Both the position numbers and the translations under genes were made by a program. Below the pieces are notes generated by a model. That model was not told the origin of the DNA, searched no databases, and saw nothing but the letters and a program-made list of their open reading frames with translations. Positions 26,495 to 34,710 of a stretch of DNA of 37,059 nucleotides are shown here, piece after piece (the first letter of the stretch is position 1; each line of letters begins with the position of its first letter). The stretch comes from Saprospiraceae bacterium (GTDB lineage: Bacteria > Bacteroidota > Bacteroidia > Chitinophagales > Saprospiraceae): NCBI GenBank assembly GCA_027486765.1, contig JAIXOO010000144.1, positions 1 through 37,059 of the forward strand, read 5' to 3'.

Positions 26495-28942
26495 TTAACG
26501 CCCTTTAGGACTAAAAGACCATACACTCTGCTTAGTTTTGCGGGCATCCTGCGCATTGCGCATGAAGAACAACTCATTGTATTCTCCCTTGGCCCATTGA
26601 TCCACCATGTGGTCATAAAAGGGACTGCCCGGGTTGCCGGAAGAGCCACCGGGATAAACACCCCAAGCCTTGATGCCATCTTTCCCCAGTTCAACCACCA
26701 TCCGCCAGGAAGGGCCATGGCCATTGCGAATGGCATTGGGCGCTTGGGCGTGGCCACTGATTGGCAAATCTGTACGGGAAAAAGCGGGAATCCGCGCGAG
26801 GTGATTGACCGAAGCATTGTTGAGGCTACGCCAGGTGGGGGCAGGTGTTTTGGATAAACCCCGGCATACTTTTTGAAAAGCACTCAGCACCAAATCGGCG
26901 GCAGTTTCGGTTTTTTTGGTTTTTTGCCAGTCAAAAATGGCGTGCTCTGGCGTTTTGTCCAACAAATCCAAAAACCTCCAACTTTCCACACTCAACACCT
27001 CTACCGAATCGCGCCAACGAGTGATTTCATCAAAACTCATTATGTAAGTACTGTCAAACCAGGCCTGAAAAATAGCAGGTTCGGTTTTTTGGTACTGGTA
27101 GTTGCCGTCCCATTTTTCCAGTTTTTTGAGCACTGATTTTTCCTGCGCATTGAGCTGCTCGCGGGGCAATAACTTGAGGAGCAGCGGCAATGCCTCTTCG
27201 GCTTGTAAGCTGTGCGGGTTGTTTTGCAGGGCCATCAAGTCCTTGACGGTGATGCTGTCCATGGCTTCCAGGCTGCGGTTGATGAAACGGCCCCGGTAGT
27301 CATCAAAACCTCCATTGTAATAGTAAGGATAAGTTTCGTCAGTGGAATGTTGGTTGGCTGAAGCGACGAAACCCCGACTGGGATTGCGCACCTGCGGGAT
27401 TTGCTCGCGCGGGATGTACCCCTGCCAGGAGTTGTTAGATAAGGAACCATCTTGGATGAAGCGGCCTTGCTCTTTGCGCTTAATCGGGAATTTTCCGTTG
27501 ACTTTTAAAGCGATGTCGCCATCGCGGGCGGCGAAAACAAAGTTTTGCGCTGGCGCATCGTAGCCCGTCAAGGCTGCATCGTAATCGGCATAGTTTTTTG
27601 CTTTCATCAGCCGAATGAAACTGGCTAATTCATAATGATCCCGTTTGCCGGGGTCTTCCGAAGGCAACCAGTGCATGGCAAGGCTATAATAAGGTGAGTT
27701 GGTTGAGTCACCGAACACCAGTGGCCCCCAGTGGGTATATTTTACCTGAATTTTGACCGGTTCCTTACGGCCTTTGACTTGGATGATCTCTTCACGGGTT
27801 TCCAATTGCCGGGTGCCCCCGTCGAAATGGTAACTTTGTTTTTCCTTGTCTGCCCACTTGATGGCGTACCAATCGAGTACATCCTGGCCGACGTTGGTTT
27901 CGCCCCAGGCCACATTTTCGTTAAAACCAATGGCTATGCCGGGTAAACCTGGCAGAGATACACCGTAAGCGTTAAAATCCGGGCATTGCATTTGAATTTC
28001 GAACCAAATCGAGGGCAGCGTCAAGCCCAGGTGAGGATCGTTACACAAGATCGCATTGCCATTCAAGGTCTTTTGTGGCCCAACGGCCCAGTTGTTGCTG
28101 CCGATCCCTTCAAAGGGCTGCGGAATATTCTGATCCGGAAACAAACCACTGAGGATACTTTCTGCCATTTCGACCCGGGGTTGGGGCTGTACGGGTGCAA
28201 AATTCCATTTAACCTCGCTGGGAATGATGGGGGATTGTTTGGGATTGTATTCTGGAAACAAGTCCCGGAAACGTTCTTCACCCAGAATCGTGCGGGTGTT
28301 GGTGGCTGCCAGGTCTTCGTTGCGGGCGCAAAGGTCTTCGGCCATGGCTTTGATGAATAGAACCGAGCGCATGGCTGACCAGGGCTCCGGTTTAAAACCC
28401 ATCAGTTTGTATTCCAGGGGGTATTGGGCCGGTTTGAGTGCACTGATGTAGGCATTGACTCCCGCCACGTAGGCATGCAGCGCTTTACTGTCTTCGGGGG
28501 AGTTTTCCCAGGCTTTGAGCGTCGCTTCGGCTGCTTTCACAATGCCTTTGCGGCGTTGCAACAAATCGGAAGCCAGGGCGCGTTCACCCACCACTTCTGC
28601 CAAGCGACCGCTGACTTTGCGGGTCGACATGTCCATTTGCCACAAACGGTTGTATGCGGTGATGTAACCTTGGGCAAAAAAGGCATCTTCGGCGCTGGCG
28701 GCGAAAATGTGCGGTACGCGACGTTCGTCAAAAACAAGATCAACCTGGCTGTTTAAGCCGGAGAGTTGCAATTTTTGGTTGGGGAAAAGGCCCTGGGCTT
28801 CGGCGTTGGCCCAAAAGCCAGTGACCGGATTGAGCAAACGCCCCATTGCGGGCACGGGGCTGCCAAAGGGATTGTGGGTATCCAACACCCATAGTAAACC
28901 TACACTAAGCAGTGTAAGCATACCCAAAGTCAAAAAACGCAT
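26495..28942 (-). CDS. Penicillin acylase family protein (Ntn hydrolase)
   Basis: This 815-residue protein resembles penicillin G acylase and acyl-homoserine-lactone acylases. An N-terminal signal or anchor is present (MRFLTLGMLTLLSVGLLWVL). The precursor would cleave itself before Ser282 (GIG/SNNWAVGPQKT), giving an alpha chain and a beta chain that begins with the catalytic Ser. Conserved beta-chain patterns follow: NDPHLGLTLPSIWFEIQM, GVSLPGLPGIAIGFNENVAWGETN and WLPSEDP. The C-terminus contains GKDGIKAWGVYPGGSSGNPGSPFYDH, typical of the family. The natural substrate is not predictable; hydrolysis of acyl-amides in the periplasm, including quorum signals, is possible. It is the first gene of the minus-strand run. 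Confidence 0.92.
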   Translation of the reverse strand: MRFLTLGMLTLLSVGLLWVLDTHNPFGSPVPAMGRLLNPVTGFWANAEAQGLFPNQKLQLSGLNSQVDLVFDERRVPHIFAASAEDAFFAQGYITAYNRLWQMDMSTRKVSGRLAEVVGERALASDLLQRRKGIVKAAEATLKAWENSPEDSKALHAYVAGVNAYISALKPAQYPLEYKLMGFKPEPWSAMRSVLFIKAMAEDLCARNEDLAATNTRTILGEERFRDLFPEYNPKQSPIIPSEVKWNFAPVQPQPRVEMAESILSGLFPDQNIPQPFEGIGSNNWAVGPQKTLNGNAILCNDPHLGLTLPSIWFEIQMQCPDFNAYGVSLPGLPGIAIGFNENVAWGETNVGQDVLDWYAIKWADKEKQSYHFDGGTRQLETREEIIQVKGRKEPVKIQVKYTHWGPLVFGDSTNSPYYSLAMHWLPSEDPGKRDHYELASFIRLMKAKNYADYDAALTGYDAPAQNFVFAARDGDIALKVNGKFPIKRKEQGRFIQDGSLSNNSWQGYIPREQIPQVRNPSRGFVASANQHSTDETYPYYYNGGFDDYRGRFINRSLEAMDSITVKDLMALQNNPHSLQAEEALPLLLKLLPREQLNAQEKSVLKKLEKWDGNYQYQKTEPAIFQAWFDSTYIMSFDEITRWRDSVEVLSVESWRFLDLLDKTPEHAIFDWQKTKKTETAADLVLSAFQKVCRGLSKTPAPTWRSLNNASVNHLARIPAFSRTDLPISGHAQAPNAIRNGHGPSWRMVVELGKDGIKAWGVYPGGSSGNPGSPFYDHMVDQWAKGEYNELFFMRNAQDARKTKQSVWSFSPKGR

Positions 28943-29135
28943 GGCTTTATCGATTACAGGTAAAAGTAAAGTTTGAGCTTTCGTTCAAAATAACGCAGAA
29001 AGTAATTTTTTGCGTTATACGAGGTGCGCAAGGTAATAAAGAATTCATAAAGAGTAGAAAAGGGAAGTTATTTAACTGATGTAGAAATGCTGTTTTTCAA
29101 AATTTACTTTTGCGGAATAAAATTTTGATAAAATA
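28943..29135. other. AT-rich gap upstream of the penicillin acylase gene
   Basis: This stretch lies between the penicillin acylase start and the candidate small-RNA promoter. It has no coding potential. A TACTTTTG at 29105-29112 fits the Bacteroidota -7 element on the + strand but has no -33 partner. No confident promoter for the acylase gene was found on the minus strand. Confidence 0.5.
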
Positions 29136-29167
29136 TTTGATTGCTTGAAAAAAGTACTGTAACTTTG
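29136..29167 (+). promoter_or_regulatory. Bacteroidota-type promoter
   Basis: A TTTG at 29136-29139 is followed after 20 bases by TAACTTTG (29160-29167). This matches the known Bacteroidota consensus TTTG - about 19-21 bases - TAnnTTTG. The predicted start is near 29173. No protein gene lies downstream on the + strand. Confidence 0.65.
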
Positions 29168-29172
29168 TTGAA

Positions 29173-29246
29173 TCTTAAAGTAGTTTTTGTGTTTATTTGT
29201 TTGGGTTAGAGGCCCTTGCTGGAGTGGTTCAGCAAGGGTTTTTTTG
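29173..29246 (+). ncRNA. Candidate orphan small RNA
   Basis: A promoter match directly upstream and an intrinsic terminator (29213-29245) bracket a unit of about 74 nt without a plausible protein. The 5' part is U-rich and single-stranded-looking; the 3' part is the terminator hairpin. It resembles no RNA family that I recognise. The only reading frame is a GTG-started hexapeptide. The start position is inferred from the promoter and the unit is untested. Confidence 0.45.
29213..29245 (+). terminator. Canonical intrinsic terminator with no gene upstream
   Basis: Arms cccttgctg (29213-29221) and cagcaaggg (29230-29238) are perfect, with an 8-base loop and a run of seven T (29239-29245). It points in the + direction, where no protein gene exists upstream for more than 7 kb. 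Confidence 0.85.
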
Positions 29247-29294
29247 TTTTATCAGGTAGAGCCGTTGCATGCAACGGCTCTACCTGATAAAACA
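29245..29294. repeat. Perfect 50-bp palindrome
   Basis: Every base from 29245 to 29294 pairs with its mirror partner, with no loop (centre gttgcatgcaac). The arm core is atcaggtagagccgttgc. It lies directly between the orphan terminator and the terminator of the DUF1573 gene. It could extrude as a cruciform or bind a dimeric protein. Confidence 0.95.
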
Positions 29295-29310
29295 CCTGAA
29301 TTCGGCACAC

Positions 29311-29349
29311 AAAAAAAGCCTTACACTTCGGAAAGTGCAAGGCTTTTTG
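29311..29349 (-). terminator. Terminator of the DUF1573 gene
   Basis: Arms of 16 bp (aaaaagccttacactt and its complement, one mismatch) flank a 4-base loop. A-rich and T-rich ends make it functional on either strand. It lies 46 bases past the DUF1573 stop codon. Confidence 0.8.
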
Positions 29350-29394
29350 GGATTTTTTTCAGCAAATTTTCTTTGGTGAAAAACAATCGCTCAA

Positions 29395-29826
29395 TTAGTT
29401 ATTGAACACACCGCCAGTCTTGGTAGGAACACCTTGTTGCTCTTCAGCTTTCAGGACTTCACCTTTGATGGTCAGCAGGTGGGTATTTTCTTTTTCGTTG
29501 GTGGTTACGGTTACGTTTTTGGTGAAAGGACCAACACGCTTCGTATCGTAACGTACTTTGATTTCGCCACTTTCACCAGCCTTGATTGGCTTCTCAGTGT
29601 AAGTAGGAACAGTACAACCACAGCTACCACGAGCAGAAGTGATGATCAGCTCGGCATCGCCAACGTTTTTGAATTTGAATACGCGATAAGGCTCAGCACC
29701 TTCTTTGATTTTACCATAATCGATGGTTTCAGCTTCGAATACCATCTTTGGTGCTTTAGTATCTTGCGCTTGTACAGCAAAAACGGCACCCATCAGCAGT
29801 ACGGCTACGAAAAACAATTTTTTCAT
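29395..29826 (-). CDS. Exported DUF1573 protein
   Basis: This 143-residue protein has a signal peptide (MKKLFFVAVLLMGAVFAVQA) and one DUF1573 domain, an Ig-like ASH/MSP-type fold. Family signatures seen are FEAETIDYGKIKEGAEPYRVFKFKN, a Cys pair in SARGSCGCTVPTY, and GPFTKNVTVTTN. The ATG at 29826 is used; a GTG one codon earlier is less likely. DUF1573 proteins are abundant periplasmic or surface proteins in Bacteroidota; the role is not known. A TAAATTTG element 34 bases upstream suggests strong own transcription. Confidence 0.92.
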   Translation of the reverse strand: MKKLFFVAVLLMGAVFAVQAQDTKAPKMVFEAETIDYGKIKEGAEPYRVFKFKNVGDAELIITSARGSCGCTVPTYTEKPIKAGESGEIKVRYDTKRVGPFTKNVTVTTNEKENTHLLTIKGEVLKAEEQQGVPTKTGGVFNN

Positions 29827-29859
29827 CACTTTATGATTTTGGTTTTTTTAAATCTTACA

Positions 29860-29867
29860 CAAATTTA
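29860..29867 (-). promoter_or_regulatory. -7 element of the DUF1573 promoter
   Basis: On the minus strand this reads TAAATTTG, an exact match to TAnnTTTG, 33 bases upstream of the start codon. A -33 TTG at the ideal spacing is not present; TTG-containing matches sit 16 and 23 bases away. Confidence 0.45.
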
Positions 29868-29945
29868 GTGCGATTTATGAGAACAAAACGCAATGGCTCT
29901 TGTAAAAGTTTAAATGAAATGTTAATGGTGTTAACACGGCACTTA

Positions 29946-30102
29946 AGGAAGGGAAATGAAATAAAGTAAACCCTTGACAGGCTCTTTGTTGATTTCGCTG
30001 CGTTACTCGTCAGTTGCGTAGTGTACTATGCGCCTTCCTCTTGCCTTGCCAAATCAAAAAATAGCCAAGTCAACCCGTTTACTTTATTTCATTTCCCTTC
30101 CT
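29946..30102. repeat. Inverted repeat with 26-bp perfect arms and structured spacer
   Basis: Arms 29946-29971 and 30077-30102 are perfect complements (aggaagggaaatgaaata and onward). The 105-bp spacer contains its own partial symmetry (ttgcgtagtgtactatgcgc; outer gattt and aaatc). The right arm ends three bases before the stop codon of the deacetylase gene (-). Arms of this length with a long spacer look more like a small non-autonomous element than a terminator. Confidence 0.9.
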
Positions 30103-30104
30103 GA

Positions 30105-30887
30105 TCACTGTAATCCTTTGATGTGTTCGGCCACTTCGACCATCGGCGCAATCCAGATGTCTTTTTCATTTTGTTTCAAAAACCGCAACAAAGTCCGGTG
30201 GGCGGGTATGGACACGTCCAGACCGTTGCCACCGCCTACGCCGTGGAACAACAAAACGAGTAAGGATTGGGTCTCCATGGCTTTTTTGACCCATTCGATC
30301 ATTTGTTCAGCCGTATGGCCATTGACCATGTAACAATCTACGTTGTACAGGTCAATCTCATGTGCCTTGTGCATCTCATTGCGCACTGCCCGGGCGGCTA
30401 CAAAATCATTCTTGAGTGGCTTGATGAAGGAAGAATCGCCAATTTTCATGTCGCCGCAGGTGAAGGCAAAAGTGCGCTTGGTTTTGCCATCCAGGGATTG
30501 TAAAAACAAGTTGGTCATGCGTACTTCGTTGAGCATACGTTGTACACTGTAGTTACGCAGGTCGTTTTCGGGGCTGACCCATTCGCGGCCAGGGCCGCCG
30601 ATGCAGGGATGGTACAGGGTGTGATTGCCGAGTTCATGGCCATTGGTGGCCAATTTTTTCCACTCATTGAGGCGCGTTTGGACTGAGGCCGAAAAAGCAG
30701 TTACATAAAAGGTGGCTTTGAGGCCCAAGGAGTCCAACAGGGGCAGGGCGTTGTCCAGGTGTTGGTTGATGGCGTCGTCGTAGGTGATGACTACGCTGCA
30801 TTTTTTTCCGCGCCAAGCTTGATTGGATTGAGCGAAGGTTTGCCCTGCCAAGAGGAGCAGAATTAACCCGAAGTAATGCTTTTTCAT
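30105..30887 (-). CDS. Exported polysaccharide deacetylase (carbohydrate esterase 4)
   Basis: This 260-residue protein has a signal peptide (MKKHYFGLILLLLAGQTFA) and a NodB-homology domain. Motif 1 is TYDD (Asp37 and Asp38; usual form TFDD). Motif 2 is HTLYH (His89 and His93), completing the metal-binding triad. Later motifs are less regular: FTCGDMKIGDS and LLVLLFHGVGGG, the latter giving the C-terminal catalytic His. The enzyme would remove acetyl groups from peptidoglycan, chitin-like or exported polysaccharides. It stands alone, between an inverted repeat and the exonuclease/GIY-YIG gene 24 bp upstream. Confidence 0.9.
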   Translation of the reverse strand: MKKHYFGLILLLLAGQTFAQSNQAWRGKKCSVVITYDDAINQHLDNALPLLDSLGLKATFYVTAFSASVQTRLNEWKKLATNGHELGNHTLYHPCIGGPGREWVSPENDLRNYSVQRMLNEVRMTNLFLQSLDGKTKRTFAFTCGDMKIGDSSFIKPLKNDFVAARAVRNEMHKAHEIDLYNVDCYMVNGHTAEQMIEWVKKAMETQSLLVLLFHGVGGGNGLDVSIPAHRTLLRFLKQNEKDIWIAPMVEVAEHIKGLQ

Positions 30888-30911
30888 GTTGTTTGTTTGT
30901 TATAGTTTAAC

Positions 30912-32306
30912 CTAGAATTTCAGGATCTCCACCTGCGGATTTTCGCTCAAAAAACGCGCAATGATTCGATTCGTTTCGGCATTGCCGGTTACAGGTTTTA
31001 CCGCATTGCGCAGGGTTTCGGGGTCAAGTACTACGGCCTCGCGTTCCAGGTAGCCATAGCCCCTTAGATGACCATCTTCTACCAACACGATGGCGCATTC
31101 CTCCTCCTCACGCCCTTGATCAATGATGAAAAAATTATGGTCAAAAATCTGGCACAGGTATTCTTTGGCCCGCAGGGCTCGCTCATTGTACTCCTCTGGG
31201 GATTCTTTTTGGATACAGGCTCCTGCGCACTGTTGGATGTGGTAATGAAAGCAGGGGCCAGCAGCATTGGGGTTAAAGTTGAAGAGTTTTTCGCACAACT
31301 CAAATTTTTGGCGGGCGCTGCTCATGCGGCCTTTGGCGGAAGAAACTTTGGGGAATTCTGCCAGGATCTCCAGTTTGCGGCGGGTTTTGGCGGCTGTTTC
31401 GGCCACCCCAAAGCAGAGGTACCCCTCAGGATTGTGGTAACTGTGCACTACGTAGGGGAACTTGCGGGTACGTTGGGCCCGATTGATGCCAGGCAAGAGG
31501 CGTTTGATTTCAAAAGACTCGTGCAAAAGCGCCATCAATTCACTCCCGGTGACTTCGTAGCTGATGTCGTGTACCTGATCCTGGAGTTTTTGGGCCTTAT
31601 CGGTCCTGTCTGCAAAATGTTCTGCGATGCGTTTTTGGATGTTGATGCTTTTCCCCACATACACCACTTCATTGGCTTCGTTGTGAAAATAATACACACC
31701 ACAAGCTTCGGGCAAAGCGTGGATGGTTTCCAAACTGAGGTTGTTGGGCAGCATCGATTCTTTGATGCCAAGGTTGATCAACAAGTCCGCCTTTTCCCGA
31801 TTGTCTTCGTGTTGCAAAATGTATTCCAGCACTTTAATGGTCGCCTGTACATCACCCATCGCGCGGTGGCGGGCATGGTTTTGGATGTCGAAATGCCGGG
31901 AAAGGGCATCCAAGCCATAGGCATGCAAGCCTGGAAGGGTTTGACGCGCCAGGCGCAAGGTGCACAATTGCCGCCGCGTATAAGTATACCCTAAACGTTT
32001 GAATTCCTCCCCAATGAAGCTGTAATCAAAACGTGCATTGTGGGCTACAAAAACGGCCCCCTCGGTCATTTCCACAATTTTGCGGGCTACTTCAAAAAAA
32101 CGCGGTGCCTTTTCCACCATTGCATCATTGATGCCCGTCAAAACCGTGATGTTCCAGGGAATGGGCGTTTCGGGATTGATCAGGCTTTCCCATGCATCGA
32201 TGATTTGAGTACCATCGTGCAACACAATGGCAATTTCGGTAATGCGATCGCGTGATGCTTTTCCTCCAGTTGTTTCTACATCAATAATGGCATACTTTTT
32301 TTTCAT
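30912..32306 (-). CDS. DEDDh exonuclease fused to GIY-YIG (UvrC/Cho-like) nuclease
   Basis: This 464-residue cytoplasmic protein joins two nucleases. Residues 5-165 are a DnaQ/epsilon-type 3'-5' exonuclease with Asp9, Glu11 (DVETTG), Asp94 (NARFDYSF), His147 and Asp152 (RHRAMGD). Residues of about 200-285 are a GIY-YIG domain (GVYYFHNEANEVVYVGKSINIQKRIAEHF; later SELMALLHESFEIKRLLPGIN). The C-terminal part has a UvrC-like Cys-rich segment, GPCFHYHIQQCAGACIQKES. The architecture is found in other bacteria and points to nucleotide excision or other DNA repair. The ATG at 32306 is preferred to a TTG nine bases earlier. Confidence 0.93.
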   Translation of the reverse strand: MKKKYAIIDVETTGGKASRDRITEIAIVLHDGTQIIDAWESLINPETPIPWNITVLTGINDAMVEKAPRFFEVARKIVEMTEGAVFVAHNARFDYSFIGEEFKRLGYTYTRRQLCTLRLARQTLPGLHAYGLDALSRHFDIQNHARHRAMGDVQATIKVLEYILQHEDNREKADLLINLGIKESMLPNNLSLETIHALPEACGVYYFHNEANEVVYVGKSINIQKRIAEHFADRTDKAQKLQDQVHDISYEVTGSELMALLHESFEIKRLLPGINRAQRTRKFPYVVHSYHNPEGYLCFGVAETAAKTRRKLEILAEFPKVSSAKGRMSSARQKFELCEKLFNFNPNAAGPCFHYHIQQCAGACIQKESPEEYNERALRAKEYLCQIFDHNFFIIDQGREEEECAIVLVEDGHLRGYGYLEREAVVLDPETLRNAVKPVTGNAETNRIIARFLSENPQVEILKF

Positions 32307-32417
32307 TCTTTTCAACGGTATACTTTTTAAACACTAGATTAAAAGGAGGCATGGAGTCCCAAAAATAACTAGTTGAAATGGAGTTTTTCAAAAAAAATGT
32401 TTTTTTGTCGCCCCTTT

Positions 32418-34241
32418 TTATTTTTTTTCGTAATTCCGAATGGCTTTGATGAATCGGTACCCAAACTGCACCAGTTTTTTCTCCCCAACCCCCGATACCG
32501 CCAGCATGTCGTCTTCGGTTTGGGGTTTGCTGAAAGCCATTTCTTCCAGGGTGGCATCGGAAAAAATGAGGTAGGGTGGAATGCCTTCCTTTTGGGCGAT
32601 TTCCTTGCGGATTTGGCGCAGGTGTTCAAAGAGTTCGTCGCGCAAACGCTCTTTTTTGAGCTGGGTTGGTGCCTTGATTTTGGCGCTGGCTTTTTCTTCC
32701 TCCTGACGCTCTTTGTAGCTGGTCGGTTTGATGAGCTCTACGCTGCGATTTTTAAACAAAATCTCCTGACTTGCAGAGGTCAGGCGCAGCACATTGGCGG
32801 CATCATAGGCTACTTCGAGGTAGCCCAAATTGATGAGCTGCATGAGGTAATGTTGCCAGTCCCATTGGGAAAAATCCCGGCCAGCACCATACGTTTTAAT
32901 GGTATCGTAACCCAACTGTTTGATCTCCCGACGCGCGGAACCGCGCAACACATCGATGAGCATGCCCATCGGTACCTGTTCATTGAGGCGATATACGGCG
33001 GAAAGGGCTTTTTGGGCAATCACGGTGCCGTCCATGGATTGAGGCGGATTGCGGCAAATGTCACAATTGCCACAGTTTTCGCTCAAGTTTTCGCTAAAAT
33101 AAGCCAAGAGGATGCGCCGACGGCAAGCCAGGGATTCGGCGTATTGTTGCATGCGTTCCAGCTTCACCAGTTGGATTTCATTCTGAGCGGCATTTTCTCC
33201 GTTTTGAAGGATGTCGCGCAACATACTTACGTCGGCAAAACTGTAAAACAATAGGGTGTCGGCTTTGGCCCCGTCTCGTCCGGCCCGACCAATCTCCTGA
33301 TAATAGCCTTCCAGATTTTTGGGCAAATTGTAGTGGATGACCCAACGCACGTTGGATTTGTCAATGCCCATGCCAAAGGCCACGGTGGCACAGACGATTT
33401 GCAGGTTGTCGTTGATGAAGTGGTCCTGGATTTTAGAACGGCGGTCGGGCGATAAGCCTGCGTGGTAGGCTTCGGCTTTGAAACCTTTTTGTTTCAGTTT
33501 GTCGGCAATGTCTTCGGTGGCTTTGCGGCTGAGGGTATAAATGATGCCCGCTTGTTTGGGGTGTTTGCGGACGAAATCTTCGATTTGTTGCAAGCGTTGC
33601 TGACCAGGGCGGACTTCCAGGCTCAAATTGGGCCGATCAAAGGAAGCGATGAATATTTCGGGCTCTTCCAATTTGAGTTGATCCACGATGTCTTTGCGGG
33701 TCAACTTGTCGGCAGTAGCGGTAAGTGCCACCACAGGGACTTTGGGGAAATGTTGTTTGAGCATGCCCATTTGGGTGTATTCCGGGCGGAAATCGTGTCC
33801 CCAAGCCGAGATACAATGGGCTTCGTCGATGGCAAAAAGATTGATTTTTCCCCGTTTGAGGATGGAGATAAAATTGCCGGAAACCAGTTTTTCAGGGGAA
33901 ACATACAAGAGGTGCAACTCGCCCGCATAAAAAGATTCCTCTACGCGCAACTGCTCCCGAGAATCAATGGCACTGTTGATGAAAGCCGCCGCAATGCCGT
34001 TGGCACGCAGCCCTTCAACCTGGTCTTTCATCAGCGAGATCAAAGGAGAAACTACAATACAAGTGCCGGGAAGGGTAACTGCCGGAATTTGAAAACAGAC
34101 TGATTTTCCACCTCCGGTGGGCATCAGCACCAGAGCGTCTCTTCCTGAAAAAATGGCCCGGATGATGTCCGCTTGTAAGGGCCGAAATTGATCATAACCG
34201 AAGTATCGCTTGAGGGCGAGTTTTGCGTTGTCTAAATTCAT
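32418..34241 (-). CDS. recQ: ATP-dependent DNA helicase RecQ
   Basis: This 607-residue protein has the full RecQ layout and nearly the same length as E. coli RecQ. The helicase core shows the Q-like motif YGYDQFRPLQ-type segment (FGYDQFRPLQ), Walker A MPTGGGKS (Lys47), the DEAH box (139-142), the aromatic loop AHCISAWGHDFRPEY, and motif VI QEIGRAGRDG. The zinc-binding RQC segment (CRRRILLAYF, CGNCDICR) starts near residue 372. A C-terminal HRDC domain (ELFEHLRQIRKEIAQKEGIPPYLIF) is present. RecQ unwinds recombination intermediates at gaps and forks. The ATG at 34241 gives the family start MNLDNAKLALKRYFGY. Confidence 0.97.
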   Translation of the reverse strand: MNLDNAKLALKRYFGYDQFRPLQADIIRAIFSGRDALVLMPTGGGKSVCFQIPAVTLPGTCIVVSPLISLMKDQVEGLRANGIAAAFINSAIDSREQLRVEESFYAGELHLLYVSPEKLVSGNFISILKRGKINLFAIDEAHCISAWGHDFRPEYTQMGMLKQHFPKVPVVALTATADKLTRKDIVDQLKLEEPEIFIASFDRPNLSLEVRPGQQRLQQIEDFVRKHPKQAGIIYTLSRKATEDIADKLKQKGFKAEAYHAGLSPDRRSKIQDHFINDNLQIVCATVAFGMGIDKSNVRWVIHYNLPKNLEGYYQEIGRAGRDGAKADTLLFYSFADVSMLRDILQNGENAAQNEIQLVKLERMQQYAESLACRRRILLAYFSENLSENCGNCDICRNPPQSMDGTVIAQKALSAVYRLNEQVPMGMLIDVLRGSARREIKQLGYDTIKTYGAGRDFSQWDWQHYLMQLINLGYLEVAYDAANVLRLTSASQEILFKNRSVELIKPTSYKERQEEEKASAKIKAPTQLKKERLRDELFEHLRQIRKEIAQKEGIPPYLIFSDATLEEMAFSKPQTEDDMLAVSGVGEKKLVQFGYRFIKAIRNYEKK

Positions 34242-34266
34242 GCGTGTGCCTGGACAGATTTTTGTA

Positions 34267-34274
34267 CAAACATA
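34267..34274 (-). promoter_or_regulatory. -7 element upstream of recQ
   Basis: On the minus strand this reads TATGTTTG, an exact TAnnTTTG match, 25 bases before the recQ start codon. No TTG is found at the expected -33 distance, so it is only a partial promoter match. Confidence 0.4.
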
Positions 34275-34325
34275 AGGAACGGAAATGAAATAAATAGGCA
34301 CAATGCAATAAAGAGGTACGCGATC

Positions 34326-34418
34326 AGCGCCTGTATCATTTACAGGCGCTGAAAGGGTGTTTACTTAGGGCAGGAAAAGAAGAGCCCTCAATAATTCCGG
34401 GCAGGATATGAGGGCTCT
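34326..34418. other. Two hairpins in the recQ / exonuclease intergenic region
   Basis: The 469-bp gap between recQ (-) and the exonuclease gene (+) contains a perfect 10-bp hairpin, agcgcctgta and its complement (34326-34350, loop tcatt), and a second with arms agagccctca (34381-34390) and tgagggctct (34409-34418) around an 18-base loop. Neither has a poly-T tail. They may belong to a structured leader or small RNA. Bases 34419-34589 contain nothing else I can support. Confidence 0.6.
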
Positions 34419-34589
34419 ATGGAGGTAATGTATTTTGTTTAACAGGGCTTCAGACGTTTTCTCTGTAGATGGTAATGTAGAAATGGCTTTAATCTGGACC
34501 ATCTAAAGGTGTAAAAAACAAATAACCAATCATTTTCAATGCCTCAAAGATAAGGGTAATTGTGGAAGTTGAAACCCCATAAAAGGGGG

Positions 34590-34662
34590 GTAGGGGCAAC
34601 CCTCGCGGTTGCCCTTATTGCATTAAATATAAGTACAGGGCAACCGCAAGGGCTGCCCCTAC
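34590..34662. repeat. Inverted repeat of gtaggggcaaccc type
   Basis: Arms 34590-34615 and 34637-34662 pair at 24 of 26 positions. Each arm carries a smaller internal hairpin, for example caaccctcgcggttg. Similar sequences (ggggcaaccgcaagggttgc) are familiar from intergenic regions of unrelated bacteria, from memory. It ends 48 bases before the exonuclease start. Confidence 0.88.
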
Positions 34663-34710
34663 GTCAATTCAAAAAAATATGTACATTGTCGTCCCCAAAT
34701 ATTGACTGCA

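Noticed and set aside
28986-28993. Possible minus-strand -7 element TTATTTTG before the penicillin acylase gene
   Set aside because: It differs from TAnnTTTG at an important base and has no -33 partner at the right distance.
31068-31994. 308-codon open frame on the + strand opposite the exonuclease/GIY-YIG gene
   Set aside because: The minus strand carries all catalytic residues of two nuclease domains; the opposite frame has no recognisable feature.
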